This document shows positions 27,730-37,687 of a stretch of 64,000 bases of DNA, piece by piece. The translations under genes and the position numbers were made by a program. Each line of letters starts with the position of its first letter. Position 1 is the stretch's first letter. Origin of the DNA: Bradyrhizobium sp. LLZ17 (lineage in GTDB: Bacteria; Pseudomonadota; Alphaproteobacteria; Rhizobiales; Xanthobacteraceae); contig NZ_CP165734.1 in NCBI RefSeq assembly GCF_041200145.1, positions 5,456,001 to 5,520,000 on the forward strand, written 5' to 3'. The notes below the pieces were generated by a model. The model was not told where the DNA came from. It made no database searches and saw nothing but the letters and a program-made list of their open reading frames with translations.

Positions 27730-28152
27730 ATGAAACACGTTGGAAACTGCTTCTGCGGCGCCGTCACCATCGAGGTCACCGGCGAGCCCGCGGCGATGGG
27801 CTATTGCCATTGCCGCTCCTGCCGCTCGTGGTCGGGCGGACCGGTGAACGCCTTCAGCCTGTGGAAGCCGGAAGCCGTGCGCATCACCGAAGGCGCAGAG
27901 CACGTCGAGACCTTTGCCAAGACGCCACTGAGCCAGCGCAAATATTGCGGCAAGTGCGGTGGTCATCTCATGACCAATCATCCGCCGCTCGATCTGATCG
28001 ACGTCTTCACCGCCACCATCCCCACGCTCGCCTTCGCGCCCGGCGTCCACGTCAACTATTCCGAAACCGTGCTGCCGATGCGCGACGGCCTGCCCAAGCT
28101 GAAGGATTTTCCCGCCGAGTTCGGCGGCAGCGGCGAGATGATGCAGGAGTAA
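27730..28152 (+). CDS. GFA-family (glutathione-dependent formaldehyde-activating-like) protein
   Basis: A 140-residue zinc-binding Mss4-like fold protein. The CxC and CxxC zinc ligands are visible: NCFCGAVTIEV, YCHCRSCRSWSGG and YCGKCGGHLM. Start ATG 27730 has AAGGAGAA at 27716-27723. The name comes from the founding member Gfa; most relatives have no proven formaldehyde role, so the activity stays open. It lies 115 bases after the methyltransferase locus in the same direction and could share a transcript. Confidence 0.88.
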   Translation: MKHVGNCFCGAVTIEVTGEPAAMGYCHCRSCRSWSGGPVNAFSLWKPEAVRITEGAEHVETFAKTPLSQRKYCGKCGGHLMTNHPPLDLIDVFTATIPTLAFAPGVHVNYSETVLPMRDGLPKLKDFPAEFGGSGEMMQE

Positions 28153-28192
28153 TCGAGACCGTGCACGCGTGGCCAAGCGCACGGTGTTCTTC

Positions 28193-28345
28193 CTTCTCCC
28201 CTTGTGGGAGAAGGTGGCGCGAAGCGCCGGATGAGGGTTCTATCCGCGATTTCACTCTAAGAGTTTCATCCGCGGAGACAACCCCTCACCCGGCTTCGAT
28301 GCTTCGCATCAATCCACCCTCTCCCACAAGGGGCGAGGGTGCACC
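28193..28345. repeat. CTTCTCCCACAAGGGG-family palindromic repeat
   Basis: CTTCTCCCCTTGTGGGAGAA (28192-28211) and CCCTCTCCCACAAGGGGCGA (around 28317) are paired palindromes around CGGATGAGGGTTCT and CCCCTCACCCGGC. They lie between convergent genes and could end both transcripts. Related copies lie at ~33047-33075 (short), 47376-47517 and 23156-23292. Confidence 0.65.
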
Positions 28346-28363
28346 GCCATCGCTGCGTGAGAT

Positions 28364-29924
28364 CTAGCTCAACCCGGCGCGGCGAAATCCTTCCAGATAA
28401 TGCGCGCGATCCTCTTCCCGCAGCATAGGCAGCTCGCGCATGATCCAGACCAGCGAGACGCCTGGTTGGGCGCGGCGCAAGCCTTCCAGCGCGGAAGCGG
28501 CGAGTGCGGGATCCCCCAGCATGCCGGTGGCGGCGGTCAGCACGCGATGGGCACCGACGAAATCGCCGCGCTGCCGCATCGATTCTGCGCGCCATCTGCA
28601 CGGCGCCGTCGTAATTGTGCCCGATGAACTGGGCATAGGCGGCCACCCCGCAATAGATCGCCGCGAGTGGATCGCGCGGGCTGAGCCGTAGCGCGCGGCG
28701 CGCGGCGGCATCGCCGTCCTGCCACCTCCCTGCGTAACACAGCGTCACGCCATGAAAGGCGTGCGCCATCGCGAAATTCGGATTGAGCTCCAGCGCCAGT
28801 TCGAACTCCGCGAGTGCGTCATCGAAGCGGCGGCGAAACAGGTAGCTATAGCCGAGGCCGCAATGGGCCCAGGCGTCCTCGCGATCGGCTTCCACCGCCG
28901 CATGCGCGGCGCGCTCGGCGACCGGGAGGGTCGCGGCCAGATCGGCCCAGCCCATGTGCGCGCCGAAGATGTGGCTGGTCGCGAGCAGGCCCAGTGCCTT
29001 GCCATAGGCGGGATCGATCGCGGTCGCCTTCCCGAGCAGTGCCTGCGCGACCGCATTGTCCTCGCGCGTGATGCGCCAGTAATGCGACAGCGCCCGCATC
29101 ACGAGGTCCCAGGCATCCAGGTTGCCCGGCGGCTTCTGCTGCGCGCGAAAGCTCTCGGCGGCGTAGAGCTGCGGCTCGATCGCTGCGACGATCGCCTCGG
29201 TGATCTCGTCCTGCACGGCGAAAATGTCGGCGAGCTCGCGGTCGTAGCGCTCCGCCCAGAGATGGCTCCCCGTCACGGCATCGTTGAGCTGCGCCGAGAT
29301 GCGCACGCGGTCGCCGCTCCGCCGCACGCTGCCTTCGACCACGTAGCGCACGCCGAGTTCGCGCGCGATTTCGTGGATGTGCACGGCGCGGCCCTTGTAG
29401 ACAAAGGAGGAGTTGCGCGCGACGACGAAGAACCAGCGCAGCTTCGACAACGCGGTGATGACGTCCTCGCTGATCCCATCGGAGAAATAGTCCTGCTCGC
29501 GGTCTTCGCTCATATTGGTGAAGGGCAGCACGGCAATCGCAGGCCGCTCGGGCAGCGCAAGCGTGACCTGCGGCGCCTTGGCCGCATGTTCGAGGCTGGT
29601 CGCGGCTGCACCGGATTTCGTCTCGACGTCGCCGACGAAGCGAAAGCCCTTGCGCGCGATGGTGCGGATCACCGCCTGGCTGGCGCCGCTGTCGCCGACT
29701 GCCTTTCGCGCCGCGTTGATCCGGCTGGTGAGGGTGGATTCGGAGACGCTGCGGCCGTGCCAGATCTTGTCGATCAGCTCGTCCTTGCTCACCACCCGGT
29801 CGCGGTTTTCCATGAGGTGGACGACGAGATCGAAAACCTGCGGCTCCACGGCAACGGGAACCATCTCGCGGCTCAGCTCGCGGCGGTCGGTGTCGAGAAG
29901 GTGATCCCGGAACAGAAACTGCAC
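28364..29924 (-). pseudogene. Winged-helix-TPR regulator, paralogue of the 25141 gene, frameshifted
   Basis: This locus encodes a 519-residue protein once one base (T at 28586) is removed. Winged helix ~1-100 (VFDLVVHLMENRDRVVSKDE, GRSVSESTLTSRINAARKAV), TolB-N-like domain (IAVLPFTNMSEDREQDYFSD, GVRYVVEGSVRRSGDRVRIS), then TPR. The join QMAR/ESMRQRGDF lines up with ALAREAIRHRGDL of the paralogue, and both end in HYLEGFRRAGL. The start is GTG at 29924. As given, the last ~75 residues are out of frame. Sequence error is the simpler explanation because the tail is well conserved. Confidence 0.8.
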
Positions 29925-30311
29925 GTCGAAAACTCAGACCTCGCTACAAACATCGGGCAATGATGAAATCAAAATGGATTTCGCACCGAGTCTGTGAGTC
30001 CGCTGGGATGTCTGTCCGGTTCACGGCAATCGCGAGATGGCTGCCATGCCATTTACGGAGGAATGCAACCTGAATTAAAATGTGGCGATGTCGGTCAAAT
30101 TGTCGCCGACTACGCTCGCTCTCGTCATTCCGGGGGCGCGGAAGCGCGAGCCCGGAATCCATCATGCGCCAGGCCAAACTAGAGGAATGGATTCCGAGTT
30201 CGCGCCGAGTGGCGCGCCGCGGAATGACAGAAGTAGCGGCTTTGTCCATTGCCGAACACCGCCGCCTGCGTAAGCTGTCCCCACACAAACCCCAACCACG
30301 AAGAAACGCCG
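29925..30311. repeat. Intergenic region with CGTCATTCCGGGG-family inverted repeat
   Basis: 387 bases without a gene. The stretch 30123-30228 is an inverted pair: CGTCATTCCGGGGGCGCGGA ... CCCGGAATCCAT on the left and GGAATGGATTCCGAG ... GCGCGCCGCGGAATGAC on the right. It is a dispersed palindrome typical of this type of genome. The promoter of the lyase at 30312 must lie in its last ~80 bases. Confidence 0.6.
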
Positions 30312-31673
30312 ATGCCCGCCTTTCCTGGTTCGACCACCGTGCTCGATTCCATCCTGTTCCGCGACGCCTTCGGCACGCCGCAGATGCGCGAGGTGTTTTC
30401 CGACATTGCCCTGGTGGCACGTTACGCCGAGGTCGAAGTGGCGCTGGCGAAGGCGGAGGCTCGATGCGGCGTGATCCCGCAGCAGGCCGCCGAGCAGATC
30501 GCGGCGCGGACTGACGTAAGCGCATTCGATTTCGAGCTGTTGCGGCAGGAGACCGACGTGGTCGGCTATCCAATCCTGCCGCTGGTGCACCAGATGGTGA
30601 AGCAATGCGGCGAGGCCGGCCGCTACGTGCATTGGGGCGCGACCACGCAGGACATCATGGACACCGCCGTGGTCCTGCAGCTGCGCGCAGCGTTCGAAAT
30701 CATCGAGAAGGATCTCGCCGAGCTCCGCAACATCCTGGCTGACCTCTCCAGGCGCCATCGCGACACGCCGATGGCCGGCCGCACCCATCTCCAGCAGGCA
30801 TTGCCGGTGACGTTCGGCTACAAGACCGCGATCTGGCTCACGATGTTCGACCGCCACGCCGAGCGGCTGGCGCAATTGAAGCCGCGCGTCCTGGTCGGCC
30901 AGTTCGCTGGCGCGGCGGGCACGCTTGCTTCGCTCGGCGACAAGGGGTTTGAGGTGCAGGAGGCGCTCTGCGCCGAACTGAAGCTCGGCGTTCCCGCCTC
31001 GACTTGGCATGTCGCGCGGGACGGCTTTGCCGAGGCGGTGAACTTCCTCGCGCTCGTCACCGGCTCGCTCGGTAAGATCGCGCTCGATATCATGATCATG
31101 GCCTCGACCGAATTCGCCGAGGTCTACGAGCCCTTCGTCAAGGGCCGCGGCGCCTCCTCGACCATGCCGCAGAAGCGCAACCCGATCTCCTCGGAGCTGA
31201 TGCTGGCCGCGTCCAAGGCGGTGCGCCAGCACGCCGGCCTCATGCTGGACGCCATGGTGCAGGATTTCGAGCGCGCCACCGGCCCATGGCACGCCGAATG
31301 GATGGCGATCCCCGAAAGTTTCGTGCTGACCGCAGGCTCCCTGCACCAGGCCAAGTTCGCGCTTGGCGGGCTGATCGTGGACGAGACCAAGATGAATGAC
31401 AATCTCGCCGTCAGCCGCGGCCTGATTGTGGCCGAAGCGGTCATGATGGGACTTGCGCCGCAGATCGGGCGGCAGGAAGCCCATGACGTGGTCTATGACG
31501 CCTGCCGGCTCGCCAATGAGAAGGGCATGAGCCTTGCCGATGCGCTGTCGGCTGATCCGCGCGTCACCGCCAGAATCGATCGCGCAGGGATCGAGGCGCT
31601 GACTTCACCGAAAAATTACCTTGGCCTTGCGCCCGCCATGGTCGACCGGGTGCTGAAATCGGCAACGCGTTGA
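30312..31673 (+). CDS. Fumarase/adenylosuccinate lyase superfamily enzyme, PcaB-like
   Basis: A 453-residue cytoplasmic lyase. The superfamily signature is present as GASSTMPQKRNPISSE, with the other active-site segments GRYVHWGATTQDIMDTA and AGRTHLQQALPVTFG. It resembles 3-carboxy-cis,cis-muconate cycloisomerase (PcaB, protocatechuate pathway) and PurB-like lyases of bacteria. None of the other pca genes is here, so a different beta-elimination (for example an adenylosuccinate-like or argininosuccinate-like substrate) is also possible. ATG 30312 is chosen because MPAFPGSTTVLDSILFRDAF begins the fold; an upstream in-frame ATG at 30249 is less likely. Confidence 0.85.
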   Translation: MPAFPGSTTVLDSILFRDAFGTPQMREVFSDIALVARYAEVEVALAKAEARCGVIPQQAAEQIAARTDVSAFDFELLRQETDVVGYPILPLVHQMVKQCGEAGRYVHWGATTQDIMDTAVVLQLRAAFEIIEKDLAELRNILADLSRRHRDTPMAGRTHLQQALPVTFGYKTAIWLTMFDRHAERLAQLKPRVLVGQFAGAAGTLASLGDKGFEVQEALCAELKLGVPASTWHVARDGFAEAVNFLALVTGSLGKIALDIMIMASTEFAEVYEPFVKGRGASSTMPQKRNPISSELMLAASKAVRQHAGLMLDAMVQDFERATGPWHAEWMAIPESFVLTAGSLHQAKFALGGLIVDETKMNDNLAVSRGLIVAEAVMMGLAPQIGRQEAHDVVYDACRLANEKGMSLADALSADPRVTARIDRAGIEALTSPKNYLGLAPAMVDRVLKSATR

Positions 31674-31786
31674 AAACCAAAATGCGTGAAACCGCGTAGC
31701 TTCTGCACATCTCAAGGTGCTCGCGTACTTGCGCCGTGGGATGCTAGACTTAGATTGAACGAGAGATTTTCGACAAAGGACCCGGC

Positions 31787-33042
31787 ATGACCGAGCAACG
31801 CAATTCTGCAACTCCCATCGATCCCGTGAAGCTCGACCGGCTGGCCGAAGTGGCGGTGAAGGTGGGACTGGGCTTGCGGCCGGGACAGGACCTTCTTTTG
31901 ACGGCACCAGCGATTGCGCTGCCTTTGGTGCGCCGGATCGCCGCGCACGCCTACAAGGCCGGCGCCGGCATTGTGACCCCGATCCTCTCCGACGAGGAAA
32001 TGACGCTGGCGCGTTACCGCCACGGTCACGACAACAGCTTCGATCGCGCCGCCGGCTGGCTCTACGAGGGCATGGCGAAGGCGTTCTCGGAGAACACGGC
32101 GCGGCTTGCGATCGTCGGCGACAATCCAATGCTGCTGTCGAACGAGGATCCCTCGAAGGTGGCGCGCGCGAGCAAGGCCAATTCCATGGCCTATCAGCCG
32201 GCGCTGGAAAAGATCGTCAATTTCGACACCAACTGGAACATCATCGCCTATCCGAGCCCGTCCTGGGCCAAGCAGGTATTCCCCGACGATTCGAAGAGGT
32301 CGCAATCGGCAAGCTCGCGGATGCGATCTTCGCGGCATCCCGCGTCGACCGCGAGGATGCGATGGGCAATTGGGCCAGCCACAACGCGGTGCTGCGTGAG
32401 CGCACCAATTGGCTGAACGGCAAGCGCTTCCGCGCGCTGCATTACACCGGTCCAGGCACCAATCTCACCATCGGACTCGCTGACGGCCATGAATGGGAGG
32501 GCGGCGCCTCATTGTCTAAGAACGGCATCAGCTGCAACGCCAATATCCCGACCGAAGAGGTCTTCACCACGCCGCATTGCCGGCGCGTCGAAGGTCACGT
32601 CGTGAGCTCGAAGCCGCTGTCCTACCAGGGCACGCTGATCGACAACATCGCGGTGCGCTTCGAGGACGGCAGGATCGTCGACGCCAAGGCGTCCCGCGGC
32701 GCCGAGGTGCTGAACAAGGTGCTCGACACCGATGAGGGTTCGCGGCGTCTCGGCGAAGTGGCGCTGGTGCCGCATTCCTCGCCGATCTCGCAGAGCGGGC
32801 TGTTGTTCTACAACACGCTGTTCGATGAGAATGCGGCGTCCCACGTCGCGCTCGGCCAGTGCTATTCGAAGTGCTTCGTCAACGGCGCGCAGCTCACGCC
32901 GCAGCAGATCGCGGCGCAAGGCGGCAACCAGAGCCTGATCCACATCGACTGGATGATCGGTTCGGTCGAGACCGACATCGACGGCATTTTGGCCGACGGC
33001 AGCAAGGAGCCGGTGTTCCGCAAGGGCGAGTGGGCGAAGTAA
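31787..33042 (+). pseudogene. M29-family aminopeptidase, one frameshift
   Basis: If one base is restored near 32292 (probably TCGGAA read as TCGAA), the locus encodes 418 residues, the normal length for AmpS/PepS/aminopeptidase T. The N-terminal part contains VKVGLGLRPGQDLLLTAPA and ENTARLAIVGDNPMLLS. The C-terminal part has the metal-binding segments: ALHYTGPGTNLTIGL, the glutamates in NIPTEEVFTTPHCRRVEG, VALVPHSSPIS and the helix ending GGNQSLIHIDWMIGS. Both parts are intact, so I favour sequence error over decay. The enzyme is a cytoplasmic broad-specificity aminopeptidase that works with two divalent metals. Confidence 0.82.
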
Positions 33043-33120
33043 CTTCCTTCACCTCTCCCGTAGGGAGAGGTAAGCATCCGGCGACAGTCTTTCCTAGACA
33101 TTTGCTCCAGCGTGTCGCCT

Positions 33121-33705
33121 TCATGCCGCCGCGTTGCGCAGCATCGGATTGCTGTCGATGCTGAAGCGGTTGAATAGCGTCGTGAACGGGCTGCCGTCGG
33201 TGGTCCGCACGATGGCGTCGGACGCCGCGACCGCCTCATAGAGCGCGCCAACCGGATCGTCCGGCTCCGGCAGGTTGAGCGCACCGCGGATTTCCTCGCG
33301 GGCTTGGTTGACCTCATCCTGGTCATCAAGCGTCGCCTCCAGCGCGCGGGCCGCGCGCCGCATCTCGGCCAGGTCGCCGCCCGCGGAGAATTTAAGGATG
33401 TCCAGCCAATAGGGGCAGGCGACGACGAGCTGGATGAACGCTTCGAAATCCTCGGCGATGACCCCGGCGCGGCCTTCCGACGAGACGTAGAGAACATCCA
33501 GCGCCGGGCGCAGCACGAAGGCGCCGCCGGAGGCGTCGCTGGCGATCTGGCGAGGCTTTTCGATGCCGTCGATGGCAAACCAGGGCTCTTCATCCGGCTC
33601 GAAGGAGAGATCGAAGGTCCCAAGCCATGCGACGACCTCGCTGTTGGCGCTCAGGCTCTCCGGGCTAAGGGGCATCGGCGCGGCCTTCCTGGTTGCTTCG
33701 TGCAT
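33121..33705 (-). CDS. Hypothetical protein, SUKH-like appearance
   Basis: A ~194-residue soluble protein I cannot assign with certainty. It is acidic, with segments EPWFAIDGIEKPRQIASDAS, FVLRPALDVLYVSSEGRAGV and EDFEAFIQLVVACPYWLDIL. The pattern of a surface-exposed acidic domain with a central VIAEDFEAF stretch is reminiscent of SUKH/SMI1-type immunity proteins, but this is a weak resemblance. Start at 33705 has GGGGTG ~10 bases upstream; ATG 33735 is an alternative. No toxin gene is nearby. Confidence 0.65.
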   Translation of the reverse strand: MHEATRKAAPMPLSPESLSANSEVVAWLGTFDLSFEPDEEPWFAIDGIEKPRQIASDASGGAFVLRPALDVLYVSSEGRAGVIAEDFEAFIQLVVACPYWLDILKFSAGGDLAEMRRAARALEATLDDQDEVNQAREEIRGALNLPEPDDPVGALYEAVAASDAIVRTTDGSPFTTLFNRFSIDSNPMLRNAAA

Positions 33706-33909
33706 TTTGTCGCACCCCGGAAAAGATGGGTTCATATGCAGGAATCTGAGGCAAATCGCAGCGTTAGGCCGTCGCTACATGCAACTTGCGGCTGATTTTC
33801 GCAGCCCAGCGTAAGAAAGAATTAAAAACCGACTACTACGGTTCCGCACATCTTTTGAAATAATCCGGGCCCCCGCCCGACCGTGTTTTATCCTGTCCTG
33901 GGGAAGCAG

Positions 33910-34365
33910 ATGTCGCGCTCATTGATTGAAATCGCCAGTTGCAATGTGGATCTGGAGCTGCGGCCGATCGAGCCGGCCTGGGTCATCGAGGGTAACCCGG
34001 TCTCGCGCTCGCACATCCTCTCGACCAGCGCCGACGGCACCGCCTCGACCATCATCTGGTCCTGCACCGAAGGCCGCTTCAACTGGTACTATGATTTCGA
34101 CGAGACCATCATGATCCTGGAAGGATCGATCGTGCTCGAGAGCGACGGTATGGCGCCGAAGCGCTACGGCGTCGGCGACGTGATCTTCTTCCGCGATGGC
34201 GCGCACGCCAAATGGCATGTCGAGGGCCACGTCAAGAAGATCGCTTTCTGCCGCAAGACCAACCCGGCGCTGATCGGCTTCATGGTCCGCGTCGTCAACA
34301 AGCTCAAGCGGATGTTCCTCTCGCCCGGCGAGCGCCGTCCCGCGACGCTGATGGGTGCCGGCTAG
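33910..34365 (+). CDS. Cupin-domain protein
   Basis: A 151-residue protein whose middle is a single cupin barrel: FNWYYDFDETIMILEGSIVL, then YGVGDVIFFRDGAHAKWHVE. The first metal-ligand motif is degenerate (the usual G-x5-H-x-H is replaced), so it may not bind metal. It resembles the Cupin_3/EutQ-like group. GGGGAAG precedes ATG 33910. It is probably a binding or regulatory protein; the ligand is unknown. Confidence 0.8.
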   Translation: MSRSLIEIASCNVDLELRPIEPAWVIEGNPVSRSHILSTSADGTASTIIWSCTEGRFNWYYDFDETIMILEGSIVLESDGMAPKRYGVGDVIFFRDGAHAKWHVEGHVKKIAFCRKTNPALIGFMVRVVNKLKRMFLSPGERRPATLMGAG

Positions 34366-34438
34366 CCATTTCCAGGACGCTTCCCAGCGGCCACGACGGA
34401 AGAGGGGGCGGGACTAACGTCCCGGCCCCTGTTTCGCG

Positions 34439-34678
34439 TCAAGACGGGAGCTCGAGCCGGTAGACATTGATGGCGGTCTGCGAGAAAAGCGCCGTCTTCT
34501 CCGCTTCACGCAGAGGAGTGGCGATGCGCTTGAAGGCGTTGAAGATCACCTGATAGCTGCACTGGCCCTTGTCCGGCGGGAAGTTGCTCTCGAACATCGC
34601 CCGCGTCGGTCCGAACGCCTCAATGCAGGTCTCGACATAGGGCCGCCAAGCGTTGCCAGGCAGACCGCTTGCAGCCAT
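34439..34678 (-). pseudogene. Amidohydrolase C-terminal remnant
   Basis: 79 residues matching only the end of an amidohydrolase-2 family protein: the FGPTRAMFESNFPPDKGQCS stretch, which carries a substrate/metal-site region, and the final helix EKTALFSQTAINVYRLELP. The ~200 residues that should precede it, including the HxH metal site, are missing. The region upstream (to 34790) shows no continuation in another frame. It is a genuine truncation, unlike the single-indel genes elsewhere. Confidence 0.7.
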
Positions 34679-34791
34679 TGGCGTTCGCTCCCCTCATGTT
34701 CTTTGTGAAGAGAGCCTAACATCTTGTCGTCGCGCGCAGCAGCGCGCTCTGTGCAACGGCGCCTGTCACCCCGAGCACACGGGAGCGGGGG

Positions 34792-35313
34792 TCAGGTTTC
34801 GCACCGTTTCGCCCGCACATCGACCACCAGCCGCCAATCGGTTGCAGCGGCCGGCTTGAGCTCGCCAAGCCAATGGAAGGAGCCGTCGGTGATCTCGGTA
34901 AAGCTCCAGCGCGTCAGGTCGCCGGATTCGGTCGTCCCTTCCTGCACGACATCCTGGCCACGCGGACGGCCGATCTGCTGGCGGAACACGCTGCGACCAG
35001 GATCGAACCAGGATACTCGCCAGGCCTCGATGGCCGGGTCGTAGACCCGCAACGTCGTGCCGTACCAATTGCCGGCGAGCGGAAATGCCGGAGCGCCGGC
35101 GGTGCGCGGGATGATCCAGACATCCTGGACGGCGCGGCCTTCCAGCACCCAGCCGAAATGGATTTCGCCGGGGGCGATGTGCTTCGTCCCGTCAGGTCCG
35201 TGAGCCGTGATCTCGGCATCCCAGTCGCCGATGAAACGGCCGTAAAGCTGCAATGCCTCCGCATGCTCGGGATTCGGTCCGTCCGCGTGCAGCAATTTCG
35301 CAAAGCCTGTCAT
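34792..35313 (-). CDS. Conserved hypothetical protein, lipocalin-like fold
   Basis: A 173-residue soluble protein. The pattern LYGRFIGDWDAEITAHGPDG, then GEIHFGWVLEGRAVQDVWII, and DLTRWSFTEITDGSFHWLGE suggests a DUF1579-like beta-barrel. GGAGATTGGC before ATG 35313 favours that start; the ATG four codons upstream lacks a ribosome-binding site. The function is unknown, and no clear operon partner is present. Confidence 0.75.
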   Translation of the reverse strand: MTGFAKLLHADGPNPEHAEALQLYGRFIGDWDAEITAHGPDGTKHIAPGEIHFGWVLEGRAVQDVWIIPRTAGAPAFPLAGNWYGTTLRVYDPAIEAWRVSWFDPGRSVFRQQIGRPRGQDVVQEGTTESGDLTRWSFTEITDGSFHWLGELKPAAATDWRLVVDVRAKRCET

Positions 35314-35379
35314 GCCAATCTCCATTGTCGAGGGAAGATCAGCACCGGTCGGCCGCGGCCGTCTTGGAGAAAATTGCCG

Positions 35380-36333
35380 TCAATTGCTGTCAGGTTTTGT
35401 GCAATGACAAATGCCTCGTGCCTCGGTCGACCGCCTCGTGCGCGCGCAATCGCTCGACCGTTCAGCGCGCCAAATCACGATGACGGATACGATCACCAGG
35501 CCTGCGCCAAGCAAGCTGGCCCGTGAAAACGGCTCGCCGAGCAGAAGAGTTCCGAGCATCACGGCAATGACCGGATTGACGAAGGTATAGGTCGACACCA
35601 GCGATGTCGAAACGTTCTCCAGCAGCCAATTGTAGGCCGTAAACCCGATCACGCTGCCGAAGATGATGAGCCACAGCGCGGCTGCAATTGAAATCATCGA
35701 GACATCGCCGGGCCTGAAGCTGTCGAACTCACCTGTCAGCCAACTGAGCGCGAACAAGACGACGCCGCCGATCGACAGCTGCATACCTGAAAGCAGCGTC
35801 GGCGGAGCCTGGTCCGACATCCGTCGGGACAGGACGGTGCCGATCGACCACGACAAGGCTGAGGCGAGCAGCCAGATGATGGGAAGGATACTAATGCCGG
35901 CCAGCTTGACGTTTTGCCAGGCGACCAGGCCGACACCGAAGAAGCCGGGCACCAGCGCGAACAATGCAATGGGCTTCGGACGCCGGACGGTTGGGAACAC
36001 GAGATCGATCAGCAGAATCCAGAACGGGATGGTTGCCAGGACGATGGCTGCCACGCCGGACGGAACCGATTGCTGGGCGAAAGCGAGTACGCCATGGCAG
36101 CCGACGAAGAACAACAATCCGCACAGGCCCGCCTGCAACCACGTCCCCAACGAGGCGCTCGCGATCTCCCGCCCGCTGACGGCGAGCAAGACGATGCCGC
36201 CGCAGAACGAGCGAAGTGCCATCAGGATAAAGGGCGGAATGGATTTCAGGCCCAACGCGATCGCGAGGTAGGTGGAACCCCACAGCAGGTAAATGGCCGC
36301 GAACGAACCAATGACCAGGAGTTTTCTACTCAT
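35380..36333 (-). CDS. EamA/DMT-family transporter
   Basis: A 317-residue inner-membrane protein with ten helices in two EamA repeats. Repeat one starts AAIYLLWGSTYLAIALGLKS and repeat two starts ILPIIWLLASALSWSIGTVL. The end reads TFVNPVIAVMLGTLLLGEPF, a typical drug/metabolite exporter signature (YedA/RhtA-like). ATG 36333 has GGAG about 6 bases upstream. Amino-acid or metabolite efflux is likely; the substrate is not known. Confidence 0.9.
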   Translation of the reverse strand: MSRKLLVIGSFAAIYLLWGSTYLAIALGLKSIPPFILMALRSFCGGIVLLAVSGREIASASLGTWLQAGLCGLLFFVGCHGVLAFAQQSVPSGVAAIVLATIPFWILLIDLVFPTVRRPKPIALFALVPGFFGVGLVAWQNVKLAGISILPIIWLLASALSWSIGTVLSRRMSDQAPPTLLSGMQLSIGGVVLFALSWLTGEFDSFRPGDVSMISIAAALWLIIFGSVIGFTAYNWLLENVSTSLVSTYTFVNPVIAVMLGTLLLGEPFSRASLLGAGLVIVSVIVIWRAERSSDCARTRRSTEARGICHCTKPDSN

Positions 36334-36405
36334 GATTGCTCCGATCCAGACGACAATCGAAGCAATCAAGTCTGCGAATGGTCTTGGGTTCCGGTCTCGT
36401 CTGGA

Positions 36406-37223
36406 TCACACGCCGTCGAGGATGATCACCGTCGGCGTCGTCGGCAGCGCGTCGCGCGATATGCGGAAACTGCGCTCGGTGCGGCGGTCGATCTCGAACT
36501 GCTGGCCGATCAGGCGCATGAATTCGTCGAGCGGGGTGGCGAAGCGGTGCATCGGCAGCACTATCGAGGCGCGCAGCCGTTTTGTGATTTCCGAGACGCC
36601 GTCGAGCGACATTGTATACGTGCCATCGATCGGCACCATCACGATATCGAGCCGTCCGATCTGGGCGAAATGGCTGTCGTCGAGTTTGTGGTGGAGATGG
36701 CCGAGATGGCCGATGCAGAGGCCCGCGACCTCGAAGATGAAGATGGAGTTGCCGTCGCGGATCATGTCGGTGCCGGAATCGTCGCCGAAATAGCGGCGGA
36801 TGTCGGTCGTGACGTTGCGGATGAAGGTGTCGCCGATGCGTTCCGAAACGACGGCGGGCTTGCCGTCTTCGCCCCAGCCATGCAGCACATGCGGAATCCG
36901 CTTGTCCGGAGACAGAGAGTAGTGGGTGCTATGGGCACGGTTCATGGTGACGACGTCGGGCAACCGCCCAACCTGATATGCCCCCCGCTATAATCTGTCG
37001 CGATCCGCACGCCGCCCGGTGTGTCGATGAAATAGGTCGAGTGGCCGGCATAGGTGATCTCGACCTCGGCCGCATTCGCCGCCTGCCGGAAGGCGGCCGG
37101 CATGGCGCGGGGTGCGGCATTCGCCATCGCCAGGCATTCGCTGCGCTGAGGTGGCTGCTGGGTGAGGGCAGGCGTAGTCAGCCAGCCGAAAAATGCAAAA
37201 GCTGTCAGCAATGATCGAAACAT
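36406..37223 (-). pseudogene. Exported MBL-fold metallo-hydrolase, frameshifted
   Basis: A signal-peptide-bearing protein of about 272 residues if one base is added (or two removed) in the C6 run at 36981-36986. The N-terminal part runs from MFRSLLTAFAFFGWLTTPAL through EITYAGHSTYFIDTPGGVRI. The C-terminal part has VVTMNRAHSTHY (a changed HxHxDH site), GLCIGHLGHLHHKLDD and the final SIVLPMHRFATP. It resembles UlaG/RNase Z-like L-ascorbate-6-phosphate lactonase relatives. Both parts are preserved. ATG 37244 seven codons upstream is an alternative start. The normal second metal histidine pattern is altered (NRAHSTH), which may affect catalysis. Confidence 0.75.
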
Positions 37224-37282
37224 GCAGAACCGTCCGCCGTTCATCGACGATCTGCTGAGTGTATCTACGAATTATCCTCGCG

Positions 37283-37687
37283 TCATGTGGTGCCAGCCAC
37301 CCGAGCCAATCCGCCGCTTGCCTCGATCAGTTTCACGGCCTTCTTGTCGAAGGACACGAAGGTATCGGCTCCTAGCCAGTTGCCTTCGTGGGCGATGACA
37401 CCATCGGCGAAATCGCCTCCGGCATCGAGGAGCGCCAATCCTGCTTCGGCTGCCGGCCGGTCGACGACCGCATTGGAGGCACTGATCAAGTGCCGGATCG
37501 AAGCCGCGATATTCACAGTGGAAGTTCGGTAGCCTCGCGAGAGGACCCAGACCAATTCGCACAATGCGGAGATCGAGATAGCGACTACCTCTGCCTTCTT
37601 GAGAACGGCTTCCGCCGCCTTGCTCTGTTCGGCATTGTCCCCGACCAGAACCCGTATCAGGACGTTGGTGTCGGCTGTTATCTTCAT
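37283..37687 (-). CDS. PIN-domain toxin, VapC-like
   Basis: A 134-residue PIN-fold RNase. The acidic residues are visible: D6 in ITADTNVLIRVLVGDN, E in SALCELVWVL, and D in GGDFADGVIAHEGNWLGAD, FVSFDKKAVKLIE. These coordinate Mg2+ and cut RNA, often tRNA or rRNA. The start overlaps the antitoxin stop by 4 bases (ATGA at 37684-37687), as usual for such pairs. Confidence 0.88.
   Translation of the reverse strand: MKITADTNVLIRVLVGDNAEQSKAAEAVLKKAEVVAISISALCELVWVLSRGYRTSTVNIAASIRHLISASNAVVDRPAAEAGLALLDAGGDFADGVIAHEGNWLGADTFVSFDKKAVKLIEASGGLARVAGTT

Noticed and set aside
29944..30573. 209-codon minus-strand frame
   Set aside because: It crosses a palindromic repeat and the start of the PcaB-like lyase and has low-complexity Arg/Ser composition. 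It is a shadow of the plus-strand gene.
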